Assembly: GCA_029941865.1 (NCBI GenBank)
Contig: JAPYTO010000012.1
Span: forward strand, 1 to 58,920
Reading direction: 5' to 3'
From: Fuerstiella sp.
GTDB taxonomy: Bacteria; Planctomycetota; Planctomycetia; Planctomycetales; Planctomycetaceae
DNA: 58,920 bases
Shown here: piece after piece, positions 27,680 through 36,702 of the stretch
How positions within the stretch are numbered: position 1 is the first letter of the stretch
How the letters are laid out: each line of letters opens with the position of its first letter
The notes under the pieces: model-generated
Told to the model about the DNA's origin: nothing
What the model saw: only the letters and a program-made list of their open reading frames with translations
Databases searched by the model: none
Program-made: the position numbers and the translations under genes

Positions 27680-27749
27680 GTGAGCGGCACGGCGCTAGCC
27701 GCCGGTTATTGGCAGTGTTTTCACCCGCGGCTAGCGTCTTGCGGCTCAC
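27680..27749. repeat. 70-bp imperfect palindrome (hairpin repeat)
   Basis: Outer arms GTGAGC and GCTCAC and inner arms GCGCTAGCCGC and GCGGCTAGCG pair across a central loop of about 20 bases. The sequence CGGCTAGCG with flanking GCGGCTCAC looks like a repetitive planctomycete intergenic hairpin. No T-run follows it. Confidence 0.7.
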
Positions 27750-27925
27750 TGTCTCTGGTATCCGGACAGCCTCCTGGACCAGCGTTTTAACAACTCTTTT
27801 ACCGATGCAAAAGTGTGGCTGGGTGTTCGTTGCCAACCAGTCAAGTAAATCGATCGCTTTGAATTTGACCCGAACTGCTGACGCGACCACAATCCGCGTT
27901 CAGTATTTCGTCGACGGGAGAAAAG

Positions 27926-28309
27926 ATGTCTGAATTTCAGACGGTTGCAAACGTAAACGACATTCCGGAAGGTCAGGGACGCTGTTTTCCGGTCAACGGC
28001 ACTATGGTCGGCGTGTTTCTGCATCAGGGAGAGTACTTCGCCATCAATGATTTTTGCCCTCACATGGGCGCATCATTGTCGGAGAGTCCGATCGCTGAGG
28101 ACGGTTCCGTGATGTGTTCATGGCATGCGTGGTGCTTCAGCATCAAGGATGGAACGTGGCTGGACAACTCGAAGAGTGGCATCAAGACACCTACGTACGA
28201 CGTCCGTCTGCAGGGCAACGAGATTCAGGTTGCTGTGCCGCTGCCCGATCCACCCGCTGCGAAAGGCTCGGCGTCGACTGATGAGGAATCTTCCGGGGAA
28301 CCCAGCTGA
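27926..28309 (+). CDS. Rieske-type [2Fe-2S] protein (NirD-like)
   Basis: 127 residues. The cluster ligands are C44-P-H46 and C64-S-W-H67, as in Rieske ferredoxins and the small subunit of nitrite reductase. There is no membrane anchor or signal, so it is a cytoplasmic electron carrier. A tail of about 25 residues rich in Pro, Ser and Glu follows the domain. It is directly followed by a DegT-type aminotransferase whose homologous sequence begins at the Rieske stop codon. No partner oxygenase is adjacent, so its electron acceptor is unknown. Confidence 0.9.
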   Translation: MSEFQTVANVNDIPEGQGRCFPVNGTMVGVFLHQGEYFAINDFCPHMGASLSESPIAEDGSVMCSWHAWCFSIKDGTWLDNSKSGIKTPTYDVRLQGNEIQVAVPLPDPPAAKGSASTDEESSGEPS

Positions 28310-28398
28310 AAGGCTCACCCATCGACTCGACGGAACCAGACAATCAACCGCCAACATGGCCCGTCACCGACAATGCGATCCGTGACGTCTTCGAAGCA

Positions 28399-29424
28399 AT
28401 GTTGCAGGACGGCAGCTGGGGACGATATCACGGCCCGCATTGTGATCGACTTCGTGATGCGCTAGCCGAATTTCATGACGTGGAACACGTGATTCTTTGC
28501 AGCAGCGGCACGGTTGCTGTCGAGCTGGCGCTGCGGTCTGTGAAAGTACAGCCTGGCGATGAAGTGGTGTTGGCAGCCTACGACTATAAGGCAAACTTTG
28601 CCAACGTGTTGATGCTGCAGGCAACGCCGGTTCTGGTGGACACGCAACCGGGCGTGCCGGTGCTGGATCCCGATCAGTTGCAGCAGGCCCTCACGGATAA
28701 AACAAAAGCGATCGTTTGTTCTCACCTGCACGGCTGCTTCGCGGACATGGCTGCCATACGTGCGGTTGCTGCGGAGCGTAGTGTTCCCGTGATTGAAGAT
28801 GCATGCCAGGCAGCCGGAGGGCGTCTTACTGGAAAGGTGGCCGGTTCGATCGGTGACGTCGGCGTGCTGAGCTTTGGCGGCAGCAAACTGCTGACGGCCG
28901 GTCGCGGTGGGGCGGTGCTCACAAATGACGCCACGCTTGCGCAACGAATTCGGTTGTACTCACAACGAGGTAACGATGCGTATCCGCTGTCCGAAATGCA
29001 GTCTGCCGTCCTGCTGCCGCAGCTGCGGCAACTGGCCGAACGGACGCAAGTACGGTTGCTGCGAGTTCGGCAGTTGTTGAACACCCTGCCGGAGGACTCA
29101 CCGCTGAAGCCTGCGTTGTTGCCACATCCCGCAGAAAATGTCGACGACGTGCCGGCGTTCTACAAAGTGGCATTTCGTTACGAGCCGAAGAAAACGGACG
29201 GACGATCCCGTGAAGAATTCGCGGCCCAGGCTCGTCAAAACGGAGTGGCTCTGGATCCGGCATTTCCCACTCTGCATAAGACTCACAGTCAGCGCCGATT
29301 CCGAGCGGTGGGAGAATTATCAAATGCATCCGCGCTGCACGAAGAACTGATGATTCTGCATCATCCGGTGCTGCTGCAAAGTGCAGATCACATCGACGCG
29401 CTGGTAGCCGCCCTCCAGCGGTGA
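28399..29424 (+). CDS. DegT/DnrJ/EryC1/StrS family aminotransferase
   Basis: 341 residues from the first standard start codon. PLP-fold motifs are clear: SSGTVAVELALRS, GDEVVLAAYDYKANF, the Asp segment PVIEDACQAAGG, and the Schiff-base Lys in SFGGSKLLTAGRGG. These enzymes make amino sugars on nucleotide diphosphates. Homology appears to begin before the ATG: the in-frame codons from about 28306 read TWPVTDNAIRDVFEA, as in relatives, but no ATG, GTG or TTG lies between the frame's stop at 28279 and 28399. A CTG at 28306 overlaps the Rieske stop (CTGA). The true start is therefore probably non-canonical and coupled to the Rieske gene. Confidence 0.88.
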   Translation: MLQDGSWGRYHGPHCDRLRDALAEFHDVEHVILCSSGTVAVELALRSVKVQPGDEVVLAAYDYKANFANVLMLQATPVLVDTQPGVPVLDPDQLQQALTDKTKAIVCSHLHGCFADMAAIRAVAAERSVPVIEDACQAAGGRLTGKVAGSIGDVGVLSFGGSKLLTAGRGGAVLTNDATLAQRIRLYSQRGNDAYPLSEMQSAVLLPQLRQLAERTQVRLLRVRQLLNTLPEDSPLKPALLPHPAENVDDVPAFYKVAFRYEPKKTDGRSREEFAAQARQNGVALDPAFPTLHKTHSQRRFRAVGELSNASALHEELMILHHPVLLQSADHIDALVAALQR

Positions 29425-29748
29425 AAGCTTACTGCGTTTTCAGCTGACTTGTGACCGCGACAACTGCTTTTTGATTTTGTTCACAAGTGTTCGAGACGTC
29501 GTGCCGTCATCGGAGATGGCAGGGGCAGTCATGAATGGTGTGAAGCCCGGCAGTTACGTAGCCTGGGACCATTGTCCCGCGCTGAAGCAAATCACTCGAC
29601 GGGACGATGGTCTACGGTCGAATATCACAATCCGTTACTGCACCCGATACGGCGTCGGGGCTTGTCTCAACTTGCTGTCCATCTGTTGCGACGTTAGAAT
29701 CAAAGGCAATTGTCTGTGTGTTTGCGCCAAGTCTATGAAAGGCCGAAA
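29425..29748. other. Intergenic region with degenerate repeat fragment
   Basis: 324 bases without a gene. Near 29430-29475 the sequence TTACTGCGTTTTCAGCTGAC and the following TTGTGACCGCG resemble the start of repeat copy B at 20637 in degraded form. The stretch before 29749 should hold the promoter and ribosome binding site of the DUF1501 gene; none is distinctive. Confidence 0.4.
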
Positions 29749-31143
29749 ATGGCAGGAACGAACCGACGGCAGGTGCTGCGGGCCGGCCTCACCGGCTTCA
29801 CCAGTTTGACATTGCCCGGCCTGTATCGGGCTCGAGCCGAGTCGGTTCATGCCGGCGGCAAGTCGGACACGGCGATTATCCTGGTCTGGCTTCGTGGTGG
29901 ACAAAGTCATCTCGATACGTTCGACATGAAGCCGCTGGCGACGTCCGACTATCGTGGTCCGTTCAGCCCGGTTGATACGAACGTGCCCGGCATTCAGATC
30001 ACAGAACTCTACCCGCGTCTGTCGCAGTGTGCCGACCGATACTCATTGCTGCGGTCGGTCGCTCATAATGCCGGTGGACACCCGGCAGGTTCTTTGCGAG
30101 TGCTGGGTGGAGATCCCGCTTCCGCCGACAAGCCGACGCCGAAGTATCCGGACTGGATGTCGATCGTGAGCTATCTGCGACAGGACCCGACTCAACAGAT
30201 CCCCAACTATGTCGCCATCAATCCGGTCGATCGTTACGACTCTTTTCGAATTGCTGGTCCGGCATATCTGGGTCCATCCTATGAACCGTTCCGGGTGACG
30301 GGGGATCCCAATGCGCCGGGATTTTCTGTACCGAACGTTGGACTGAAGAACGAAGACGACAAGCGCCGCCTGAACGAACGCAGCAAACTAAAAAGTAAAC
30401 TTGACCGTATGCGCCGTGACATCGATCAGACCGGCCTGATGCACGCTCTGGACAATTTTGATGCCCAGGCTCTGCGACTGCTGGCCAGCCCCGAAGCCGC
30501 CAGGGCCTTCGACATTTCGCAGGAGACCGACAGTATCCGTGAGCGATACGGACGCAACCGCTGGGGACAGCAGTGCCTGATGGCGCGGCGACTGGTGGAG
30601 GCTGGCGTCGACATCGTGGCCACGGAATTCGACGGTCCGTTGTGTGGACGCGTTGCCAACTGGGACGACCATGCCGTCAACCATCACGTTTTCGACGCCA
30701 ACGCCCACCGTGCACCGTTCTTTGACCAGGCTGTTTCTGCACTGATCGAAGACATCTACGACCGTGGCCTGGACAAGCGAGTGATGGTGGTTGTGACAGG
30801 CGAGTTTGGACGCACACCACGCATTTCACGCGTCGCGAGCAGCGGTGGCGGAGTAGCGAGTGCGGCGAAAGGAACAGTCCAGCCCGGCCGAGATCACTGG
30901 CCGCGTGCCAATACTATGCTGTTTGCCGGGGGCGGCATTGAAACCGGACAGGTGATTGGCGCTACGGACGCACGCGGCGAGGATCCTATTTCGCGTCGCG
31001 TTACCCCTCACGATTTTCTGGCAACGATTTTTCACCATCTGGGATTCGACATGGTGCAGCTTGGGCTGCAGAATTTCGCTGGTCGTCGAAATCCGATCTT
31101 TGCCAAAGGCGACCCAATTCCGGAACTTGCCGGCAGGGTTTAA
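29749..31143 (+). CDS. DUF1501 family protein, Tat-exported (second copy)
   Basis: 464 residues from ATG 29749, chosen because it begins a twin-arginine type signal (AGTNRRQVLRAGLTGFTSL). DUF1501 marks include VWLRGGQSHLDTFDMKP, RSVAHNAGGH, FGRTPRIS near the end and FHHLGFD. It is of the longer-spaced subfamily with NWDDHAVNHH. Unlike the copy at 21029-22471, no PSCyt1/DUF1549 gene is beside it; the DegT gene lies 324 bases upstream. The reaction is unknown for the family. Confidence 0.9.
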   Translation: MAGTNRRQVLRAGLTGFTSLTLPGLYRARAESVHAGGKSDTAIILVWLRGGQSHLDTFDMKPLATSDYRGPFSPVDTNVPGIQITELYPRLSQCADRYSLLRSVAHNAGGHPAGSLRVLGGDPASADKPTPKYPDWMSIVSYLRQDPTQQIPNYVAINPVDRYDSFRIAGPAYLGPSYEPFRVTGDPNAPGFSVPNVGLKNEDDKRRLNERSKLKSKLDRMRRDIDQTGLMHALDNFDAQALRLLASPEAARAFDISQETDSIRERYGRNRWGQQCLMARRLVEAGVDIVATEFDGPLCGRVANWDDHAVNHHVFDANAHRAPFFDQAVSALIEDIYDRGLDKRVMVVVTGEFGRTPRISRVASSGGGVASAAKGTVQPGRDHWPRANTMLFAGGGIETGQVIGATDARGEDPISRRVTPHDFLATIFHHLGFDMVQLGLQNFAGRRNPIFAKGDPIPELAGRV

Positions 31144-31570
31144 TCGCTCCGAAGGCGCATGCTGCAAGTGTTCTTCCCTGCGCCCGCGTGCCATCAACGG
31201 TCGTTTTATGACTGTGGCGAAGATGCTGGCCACGATCGCTGCCCTCGCCGCTCTATGACAACAGTCGGGGCCTATGCAATTGCTTAACCCAGTCCGCGTC
31301 GTTGGATTGGGCCCAAACACGCTAAAAACCTGGAGGCTTCCCGAGCCCCCTTGGGTAATACTTACACCATGACCAGCCAGTTCAGCGGACACTCAGGGTG
31401 AGGTTTGTGCGATGACTCAGTGTGCCCGAAGCTGCCAAGTGGGATCCTGTCGATGACCATGTGAGTAACTGGTTGGTCGTACAATTGAACCGGAATGCAT
31501 TCGTACGACACATTGTGAGACTGTTCCTTCGTTGGGCGACCGAATGGGCCAATCCGAATCCACTGCCGAC
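31144..31570. other. Intergenic region, no gene recognised
   Basis: 427 bases. Several short frames exist on both strands but none shows composition or motifs of protein. A short inverted element (AGGCTTCCCGAGCCCCCTTG) lies near 31331-31350. It precedes a group of small unknown genes. Confidence 0.35.
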
Positions 31571-31756
31571 ATGACGCGATTCCAATTCGCCGTCTGTTTT
31601 GTCGCAACCTGTTGCGTTCCTGTTCCGATTGGCTGGGCGTTAAGCGATCTTCTACCTCTGGGAATCTGGTATCTGGCATTCGTCATTCAATTCTCTGGAT
31701 GGGGCATCCTGATGATCGTCGCACACCTTTCCATTTGCCGATTCATTACTCCCTGA
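31571..31756 (+). CDS. Small hypothetical membrane protein
   Basis: 61 residues from ATG 31571 (74 if 31532 is used). Two hydrophobic helices cover nearly the whole protein (FQFAVCFVATCCVPVPIGWA and LAFVIQFSGWGILMIVAHLS). No family is recognised. Its stop lies three bases before the GTG of the next gene, so translation is probably coupled and the two products may work together in the membrane. The close spacing is the main reason to accept such a short gene. Confidence 0.45.
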   Translation: MTRFQFAVCFVATCCVPVPIGWALSDLLPLGIWYLAFVIQFSGWGILMIVAHLSICRFITP

Positions 31757-31759
31757 ATC

Positions 31760-32389
31760 GTGTCGACGGCGCCGGTGTCGACGAGTCAACTCCAAACCAG
31801 TTACTGGATTGCCACACACTCTGTGATCGTCATAGCGGTATGCTCTGCCCTGTTGTGGATCTGTGGCATGGCCGGACTCAATTTTCACAGTGAGGTCGCA
31901 CCACCGACTGACCTGCCAGCCGAAGCCCGGGCGGGGTTCAACCAAGCGAGAAATGAAGCTTATCGAAATGGAATACCTGTCGGGGGAATCCAGATTCTGC
32001 GGTCTCCGGTCCTGACACGGGCATTTCCCGACTACAGTTTTGTGCGGGTTGATCTGACTTACCGGCACCGTAGTAATGCCTACGATCAACCGACGCATGT
32101 CTATGCAATTCCACTTGATGGCGGTCCCAACCACCATATTCGATGGGATTTTGGAGATGCGATGGAACGGATCGCGAGGCTTCTCGTTGATGCTAAGTTC
32201 AAACTACTAACTGAACAGGACGCGGAATTACTCCAGCACACGCTGCGCGAACTCTCTCGACGCGATCGCGTTTTTTTCGCTGTAAAACTCGTTCGACAAC
32301 AGGAATGGTCACTGGGTAAGTACACTGACTTCACTCTGACCACGAATTCAGACGGCATCGTCAGCGCCGTGCGAAAGAATAGGCGATGA
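31760..32389 (+). CDS. Hypothetical membrane-anchored protein (FPDY family, member 1)
   Basis: 209 residues, GTG start. A single hydrophobic segment at about residues 16-40 (ATHSVIVIAVCSALLWICGM) anchors or exports it; the remainder is a soluble alpha/beta-like domain. I recognise no named family. It shares spaced identities with the product of 32482-32967: FPDYSF against FPDYFF, then a Gly-Gly-x-Asn before a conserved aromatic, and an E-D-A-E-like segment before L-x-E-L. The two are therefore tandem paralogues. The gene is coupled to the small membrane protein upstream. Confidence 0.6.
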   Translation: MSTAPVSTSQLQTSYWIATHSVIVIAVCSALLWICGMAGLNFHSEVAPPTDLPAEARAGFNQARNEAYRNGIPVGGIQILRSPVLTRAFPDYSFVRVDLTYRHRSNAYDQPTHVYAIPLDGGPNHHIRWDFGDAMERIARLLVDAKFKLLTEQDAELLQHTLRELSRRDRVFFAVKLVRQQEWSLGKYTDFTLTTNSDGIVSAVRKNRR

Positions 32390-32481
32390 TGATGTGTAAC
32401 TCCGGCAGAACTACCGTGGGCCGACGTTGGCGACTTCGGAATTCCGTACAGTAGGGCGTTGCTCTGGCTCTGTCGATTTCC

Positions 32482-32967
32482 GTGCTGCACGCTCTTCACC
32501 AGTCGTGGAGCCATCGGAACATTCTCAAAATATCAGCGTCCGGTCTTCTTCATACGGAAGTCGGTGCATTCGACGCGTTCAAACAGGATCTCGCCTTTTA
32601 TTACGAGACTCGGACGGTGAATCTCGTTGTTTCAAAGGTGACGTCAACGTTTCTTCAAAGACAATTCCCAGATTACTTTTTTCTAAACGTGCGGTCAGCT
32701 CGTTCCCTTTTTGGCATACCGGTGTCGCAGTATGTCCGCGAGGTCGTCTGGGCGGTCTCGCGGACAGGCGGTGCGAATTGGAACTTTCGTTTTACGGAAT
32801 ATCGGTGCAGAAAGGTGTTTGCCTTTCTGGCGCGAAACCAAAAAGCGATTCGCAATATTGAAGATGCTGAGCACGTTAGCCGCGTCTTCGGCGAATTGAA
32901 CGGAATGGGTACGTTCTTCAGTGAAGCCGCGGGGGAGCACGAACAAATCGACGAGTTTCATTGGTAG
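32482..32967 (+). CDS. Hypothetical protein (FPDY family, member 2)
   Basis: 161 residues from a GTG start at 32482; the frame is open back to a TAG at 32452, and the codons before the GTG also read as hydrophobic residues (ALALSISVL), so an atypical earlier start is possible. Similarity with the product of 31760-32389 supports its reality: FPDYFFLNV, a GGANWNF segment, IEDAEHVSRVFGEL. The N-terminal hydrophobic region is weak, so it may be a truncated or diverged duplicate. No family or function is recognised. Confidence 0.5.
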   Translation: MLHALHQSWSHRNILKISASGLLHTEVGAFDAFKQDLAFYYETRTVNLVVSKVTSTFLQRQFPDYFFLNVRSARSLFGIPVSQYVREVVWAVSRTGGANWNFRFTEYRCRKVFAFLARNQKAIRNIEDAEHVSRVFGELNGMGTFFSEAAGEHEQIDEFHW

Positions 32968-33460
32968 ATCGCGCCCAACCGAACGCTCGATGGGAAGCTG
33001 ACTGTGCTGGAGGTTTCTCTCGGCCCAGATCACGTGATCGAAACGGGCCGATTTGATACTCATTGATTCTCTGAACCGGACACGTGTGACCATTCGTTCC
33101 AAGTGGTACGGTGGAAGAATTCTGACGATGACACATACGACACATGGCGTTCACCGAACTTCTGCACAGAAACAGGTCCCACGAACGAGCAGGGCAAAAT
33201 ACCGTTCGTTTCTTGCCTTACATCATGGACTGAACCTGGATCCCCACAACTCCACAGATATGAAAGCGAAGAACTCATATCGGAATTCAAAACACTGAGA
33301 AGCCATTGATGCCGCCGGGTGTTTTTTGCAACTGATAATTACGTCTTCTGCGGGCTCATCTCCCCTTGTCGCATCTGCCGCCCCCGCCACCGTTTGACTC
33401 GCTTGATGGACAGCTGACTTGGTCGCTTGATGATCAACATTTCGCCAGCATTGACTTCCA
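32968..33460. other. Convergent intergenic region, no gene recognised
   Basis: 493 bases between a plus-strand unknown gene and the stop of the MMPL transporter gene on the minus strand. Short overlapping frames on both strands have no recognisable motif. The base composition is lower in G+C than its surroundings, consistent with non-coding or decayed sequence. Confidence 0.35.
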
Positions 33461-35791
33461 TCAGGCACCACCCGCGGGGGCAGGTCCGTCTTTTGAAGAG
33501 ACTGAGTCTCTATCCTTTTTCGACGCGAAGCGACCCAGCAATGCCGGCAGGAATATGAGATCTCCGAACAGGGCTGAACCGATCGTCAGCACGCCCATGG
33601 TGGCGAAGATTTTATGATCGCGGGATTCGCTGAGAATCACCGTACCAAATCCCGCTATCAACACGGTCGTGGTCATGATCAGAGCCGTTCCCACGCCGGT
33701 GAAGGCATTGCGGATGGCCTCATCCTGATCATCGGTCTTCGCGTTTTCTTCCTGGTACCTGGTCAGAAAATGAATGGTATCGTCAACGGCGATGCCCAGA
33801 CACACGGTAAAATTGCAAACCATCACGATCTCAAGGTTGTACCCCGTCAACGCCAGATACGCGCCCGTCAGCACCAGCGGAAACATGTTCGGAATAATCG
33901 AAATCAACCCGATTCGAATGGAACGATAAACCACGGCCAGCACGAAAAAGATAACCACAGAGGCTGTGCCCAGACTGGTCGCCAGATCGACAACAACCTG
34001 GTACAAATGTTCCCACCGCCAAACGGCATTGCCACGAAGTTCAAAGTCAAAACCAGGATGCTGTTGTTGGATTGCTGCGCAGCCAGCCTCTATTCGTTCA
34101 AACACCGGACCATACGCGGCGATGCCCAGATCCTGAACGCGGAAGGTGACTTTGGCCTGGTTGCGTTCCGGGGTGAAGAACGCTCGCTTCAGCGGAGGAG
34201 GCAACAGCTCCATCATCGACATGCGTTCTTCCGGCGGACCGCTGCCTGGCTGAGCATCGATGAGGTTGCGGATCGACAGCGGGTGACCGATTAATTCTTC
34301 GGCGCGCAGTAGATCGTCGACCGCGGAAACCACGATCAGCACCTCCGCCGAATCCGACGGTACGTCATCTGTCCATTTGACTTCCACCCGGGAGAATTCA
34401 AGACCGCCGAACGCTTTGTCCAGATGATGAAGGGCGATTGTGGCCTCGGCCTTTTCCGGCAGACCATCGCTTTGTCGCTGATCAGGTTTTAGCGTCAGCG
34501 AGATCGCAAAAAGCGTCAGTGTTGCGACGATTGCCAGTTTGCTGACCAGCGACCGCCGCCGCAGAACAGCGTCTACGACCGCCGATATGCGGCCGAGGTT
34601 GCGATCGATCGGACTGTTGTCCAGACCAACGTGGATTTTTCGCCCCAGCCATGTGGAACAGGCAAAGGGGATGATGGTGACTACGGAGACAAATGTCAGC
34701 GTCACGCCGATCACACAGCATGCCCCGAACTCCTTCACCATCTCCGAATCGGCCTGTGTCAAAGAGCCGAATCCGATGGCGGTGGTCAACGATGTCAGAA
34801 AACAGGCCATGCCCACCTGCTGAATCCCCAGCCGTGCCGCTTCTTTTTCCGGCAGCCCACTGGCACGCAGTTTGCGAATCTGAACCATCAGGTGAACACT
34901 ATCCGTCAGGCCGACAAGACTGACCAGCACCGGCAGAATCACGTCGACAAGTGGGTTGTGTTCGTAGCCGAGATACCGAACCATGCCGATGGTCCAGAAC
35001 ACACCCAGGGCCGGGGCCGCGGCAACGATCATCACCGCCCGAATGCCGCGGAACAGGATCAACGTCATGATGAAGATCATGCCGTAACCAATCAGCTGAT
35101 ACTTCAACTGATTGGCTTCGTGCGCCTCGATCGCCGCCAGCGCCGCGGGGACACGGCCAGTGACTTGAAACGTCAGGTCCACGCCTTGAAAACGAGCCGC
35201 CGCCGCTTCAGCCGTTTCCCGCAACAATGTGGTCGCTTCCGCATCATCAAGTACGTGGTTGTAATCCAGGCCCAACAGCAGCAGCAATGTCCGGCCGTCA
35301 CCGCTGAGTAGTTGACCGCCGACCAACGGGTGCTTCATGGCCTTTTGTCTGGCTGCCGCAAAGCGATTCGCAGATGCTTCTGATCGAGGAAACAAGGGCT
35401 CCGGCAGACCAAAAATGTTGAGCGTGGGAACGCGATCCATCCACAGCACGTTGCTGACCTGGTCCAGTTGCTCCAGATCTTCCACAACCTGTCGCAGCGC
35501 CTTGGCGCAGTCGGCGTTGAAAAAGTCCTCGCCCTGTACGACCACGACGACATCGCCGTTGGACAGGCTGAACGGGCTGACATTTGGGACCTGCCGCTGA
35601 GGTCTGTCGTCGTCGGAGACAACTGTAGGCGCCGCGTCGTCGGGTTCGTCCGTTGTTTCAAACAGCTGCAGCAGCAATTGCGGGTCGCGGTAACCGACGA
35701 GAGCGATCGCTGTGATGATGCTCACCAACAGCACGACAAACCAACGCTGATCGACACTCAGCGTGGCTAGCCTGTTGAACGTTTTGCTCAT
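33461..35791 (-). CDS. MMPL/RND-family transporter
   Basis: 776 residues. It has the RND two-half plan: one N-terminal helix (FVVLLVSIITAIALVGY), a periplasmic loop, a helix bundle at about 225-390 with SLVGLTDSVHLMVQIRK, a second helix (about residue 425) and loop, and a second bundle with GIAVDDTIHFLTRYQEENA, the classic RND/MMPL fourth-helix motif. Such proteins export lipids or other hydrophobic molecules using the proton gradient. It is the last gene of an operon after two ExbD-like genes (gap of nine bases). The ExbD pair hints at a link with an energised envelope complex; the substrate is unknown. Confidence 0.9.
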   Translation of the reverse strand: MSKTFNRLATLSVDQRWFVVLLVSIITAIALVGYRDPQLLLQLFETTDEPDDAAPTVVSDDDRPQRQVPNVSPFSLSNGDVVVVVQGEDFFNADCAKALRQVVEDLEQLDQVSNVLWMDRVPTLNIFGLPEPLFPRSEASANRFAAARQKAMKHPLVGGQLLSGDGRTLLLLLGLDYNHVLDDAEATTLLRETAEAAAARFQGVDLTFQVTGRVPAALAAIEAHEANQLKYQLIGYGMIFIMTLILFRGIRAVMIVAAAPALGVFWTIGMVRYLGYEHNPLVDVILPVLVSLVGLTDSVHLMVQIRKLRASGLPEKEAARLGIQQVGMACFLTSLTTAIGFGSLTQADSEMVKEFGACCVIGVTLTFVSVVTIIPFACSTWLGRKIHVGLDNSPIDRNLGRISAVVDAVLRRRSLVSKLAIVATLTLFAISLTLKPDQRQSDGLPEKAEATIALHHLDKAFGGLEFSRVEVKWTDDVPSDSAEVLIVVSAVDDLLRAEELIGHPLSIRNLIDAQPGSGPPEERMSMMELLPPPLKRAFFTPERNQAKVTFRVQDLGIAAYGPVFERIEAGCAAIQQQHPGFDFELRGNAVWRWEHLYQVVVDLATSLGTASVVIFFVLAVVYRSIRIGLISIIPNMFPLVLTGAYLALTGYNLEIVMVCNFTVCLGIAVDDTIHFLTRYQEENAKTDDQDEAIRNAFTGVGTALIMTTTVLIAGFGTVILSESRDHKIFATMGVLTIGSALFGDLIFLPALLGRFASKKDRDSVSSKDGPAPAGGA

Positions 35792-35800
35792 TGAAAACCA

Positions 35801-36262
35801 TTACTTTGCGCCGGCCTTTACCGCCAGCGATATGGACTGAAACCCGATCGCCTGACAGCGATCATAGACGTCGATGAAATGTTGAAAAGCCACGGCGTCG
35901 TCAAAGCCGATGATGATCTTTGAGTCGATATCGAATCCGGCCAGTTGCGTGAGACGGACATCAAGCTCGGCGGCACTGCTGACGGGCCGTTCATTCAACA
36001 GAATCGACAACTGTCCGGCCGCGTCGCGGTCCAGGTAAATGCGGACTTCCGGTGATTGCCATTCATCGGGTTCCTGCGGCGGCAGATCCACCTGTGCTTC
36101 AGTCTGCCCCGCAGATAATTCGGCCGGTAACAGCGAATCCGGCTCCTGGCCGACCGACGCGCACACGAAGAACACCAACAGCAGAAAGACGACGTCGATC
36201 ATGGGCGTCATGCTCTCGTTGTCCAGCGGTGCGCGACGATCTCGATGGGTGGGAATGCGCAC
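35801..36262 (-). CDS. ExbD/TolR-family biopolymer transport protein (second of pair)
   Basis: 153 residues. One membrane helix follows a short cytoplasmic tail; the helix carries the conserved Asp (TPMID23VVFLLLVFFVCAS region). The periplasmic domain ends SKIIIGFDDAVAFQHF, the usual ExbD pattern. ExbD/TolR proteins pair with ExbB/TolQ to harness the proton gradient for outer-membrane work. Two bases separate it from the other ExbD gene upstream, so they are co-translated. No ExbB/TolQ gene is next to them in the window. Confidence 0.88.
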   Translation of the reverse strand: MRIPTHRDRRAPLDNESMTPMIDVVFLLLVFFVCASVGQEPDSLLPAELSAGQTEAQVDLPPQEPDEWQSPEVRIYLDRDAAGQLSILLNERPVSSAAELDVRLTQLAGFDIDSKIIIGFDDAVAFQHFIDVYDRCQAIGFQSISLAVKAGAK

Positions 36263-36264
36263 GG

Positions 36265-36702
36265 TCAGTCACTTCCGTTTACGGAAACGGCAAACCGAAT
36301 GCTGCGAATATTCTGGGCGGCACAATGTTCGATCAGTTTTCGCACCGAACCACACTCTGTGTCCCGGTCGGCTCGCAAACGAACTTCCGGATTCACACCG
36401 GCTGTTGCGGCAGCGACTTGCAGGCCCTCGATCCGCTGAAAGACAGACTGCTGCGATTGGGCCTCCGCGCTGATGAACATCTGACCGTCACGATCGATCG
36501 TTACGGTCAACCGATGCAACGCCTCATCGTGCGGAGTATCGCCGCCCGTCGCGTCCGGGAGGTTCACGGGTTCGGCCAGTTCGCTTCTCACGAAGTGGCT
36601 GGCCACCAGAAAAAAGATGATCAACAAAAACACCACGTCGATCAATGGCGTGATATTGAACCGCAGAGGCGTTCGCTGGCTGTATTGTGTTGGCAACCGC
36701 AT
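36265..36702 (-). CDS. ExbD/TolR-family biopolymer transport protein (first of pair)
   Basis: 145 residues. The transmembrane helix with its Asp is FNITPLID22[13 protein letters not shown] (only the family core is quoted). The periplasmic part includes DGQMFISAE and ends with a [18 protein letters not shown] segment. It is the first gene of the ExbD-ExbD-MMPL operon. Two different ExbD proteins in tandem are common in planctomycetes and may form a heterodimer in one motor (inference). Confidence 0.88.
   Translation of the reverse strand: MRLPTQYSQRTPLRFNITPLIDVVFLLIIFFLVASHFVRSELAEPVNLPDATGGDTPHDEALHRLTVTIDRDGQMFISAEAQSQQSVFQRIEGLQVAAATAGVNPEVRLRADRDTECGSVRKLIEHCAAQNIRSIRFAVSVNGSD

Larger units (their letters stand above)
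27513..27925. other. Intergenic region with repeat fragment and long hairpin
   Basis: 413 bases between divergent genes (DUF1080 on minus, Rieske on plus). It holds a short copy of the 102-bp repeat core (27634-27662) and a long inverted repeat (27680-27749), both described separately. No gene or clear promoter was found. Confidence 0.5.

Noticed and set aside
33053..33309. Overlapping short frames on both strands in the 32968-33460 gap
   Set aside because: They overlap one another, lack ribosome sites and show no conserved features; probably chance frames in non-coding DNA.
33614..34294. 226-codon plus-strand frame opposite the MMPL transporter
   Set aside because: It is the antisense of a conserved transmembrane region; its product shows no motif or signal.
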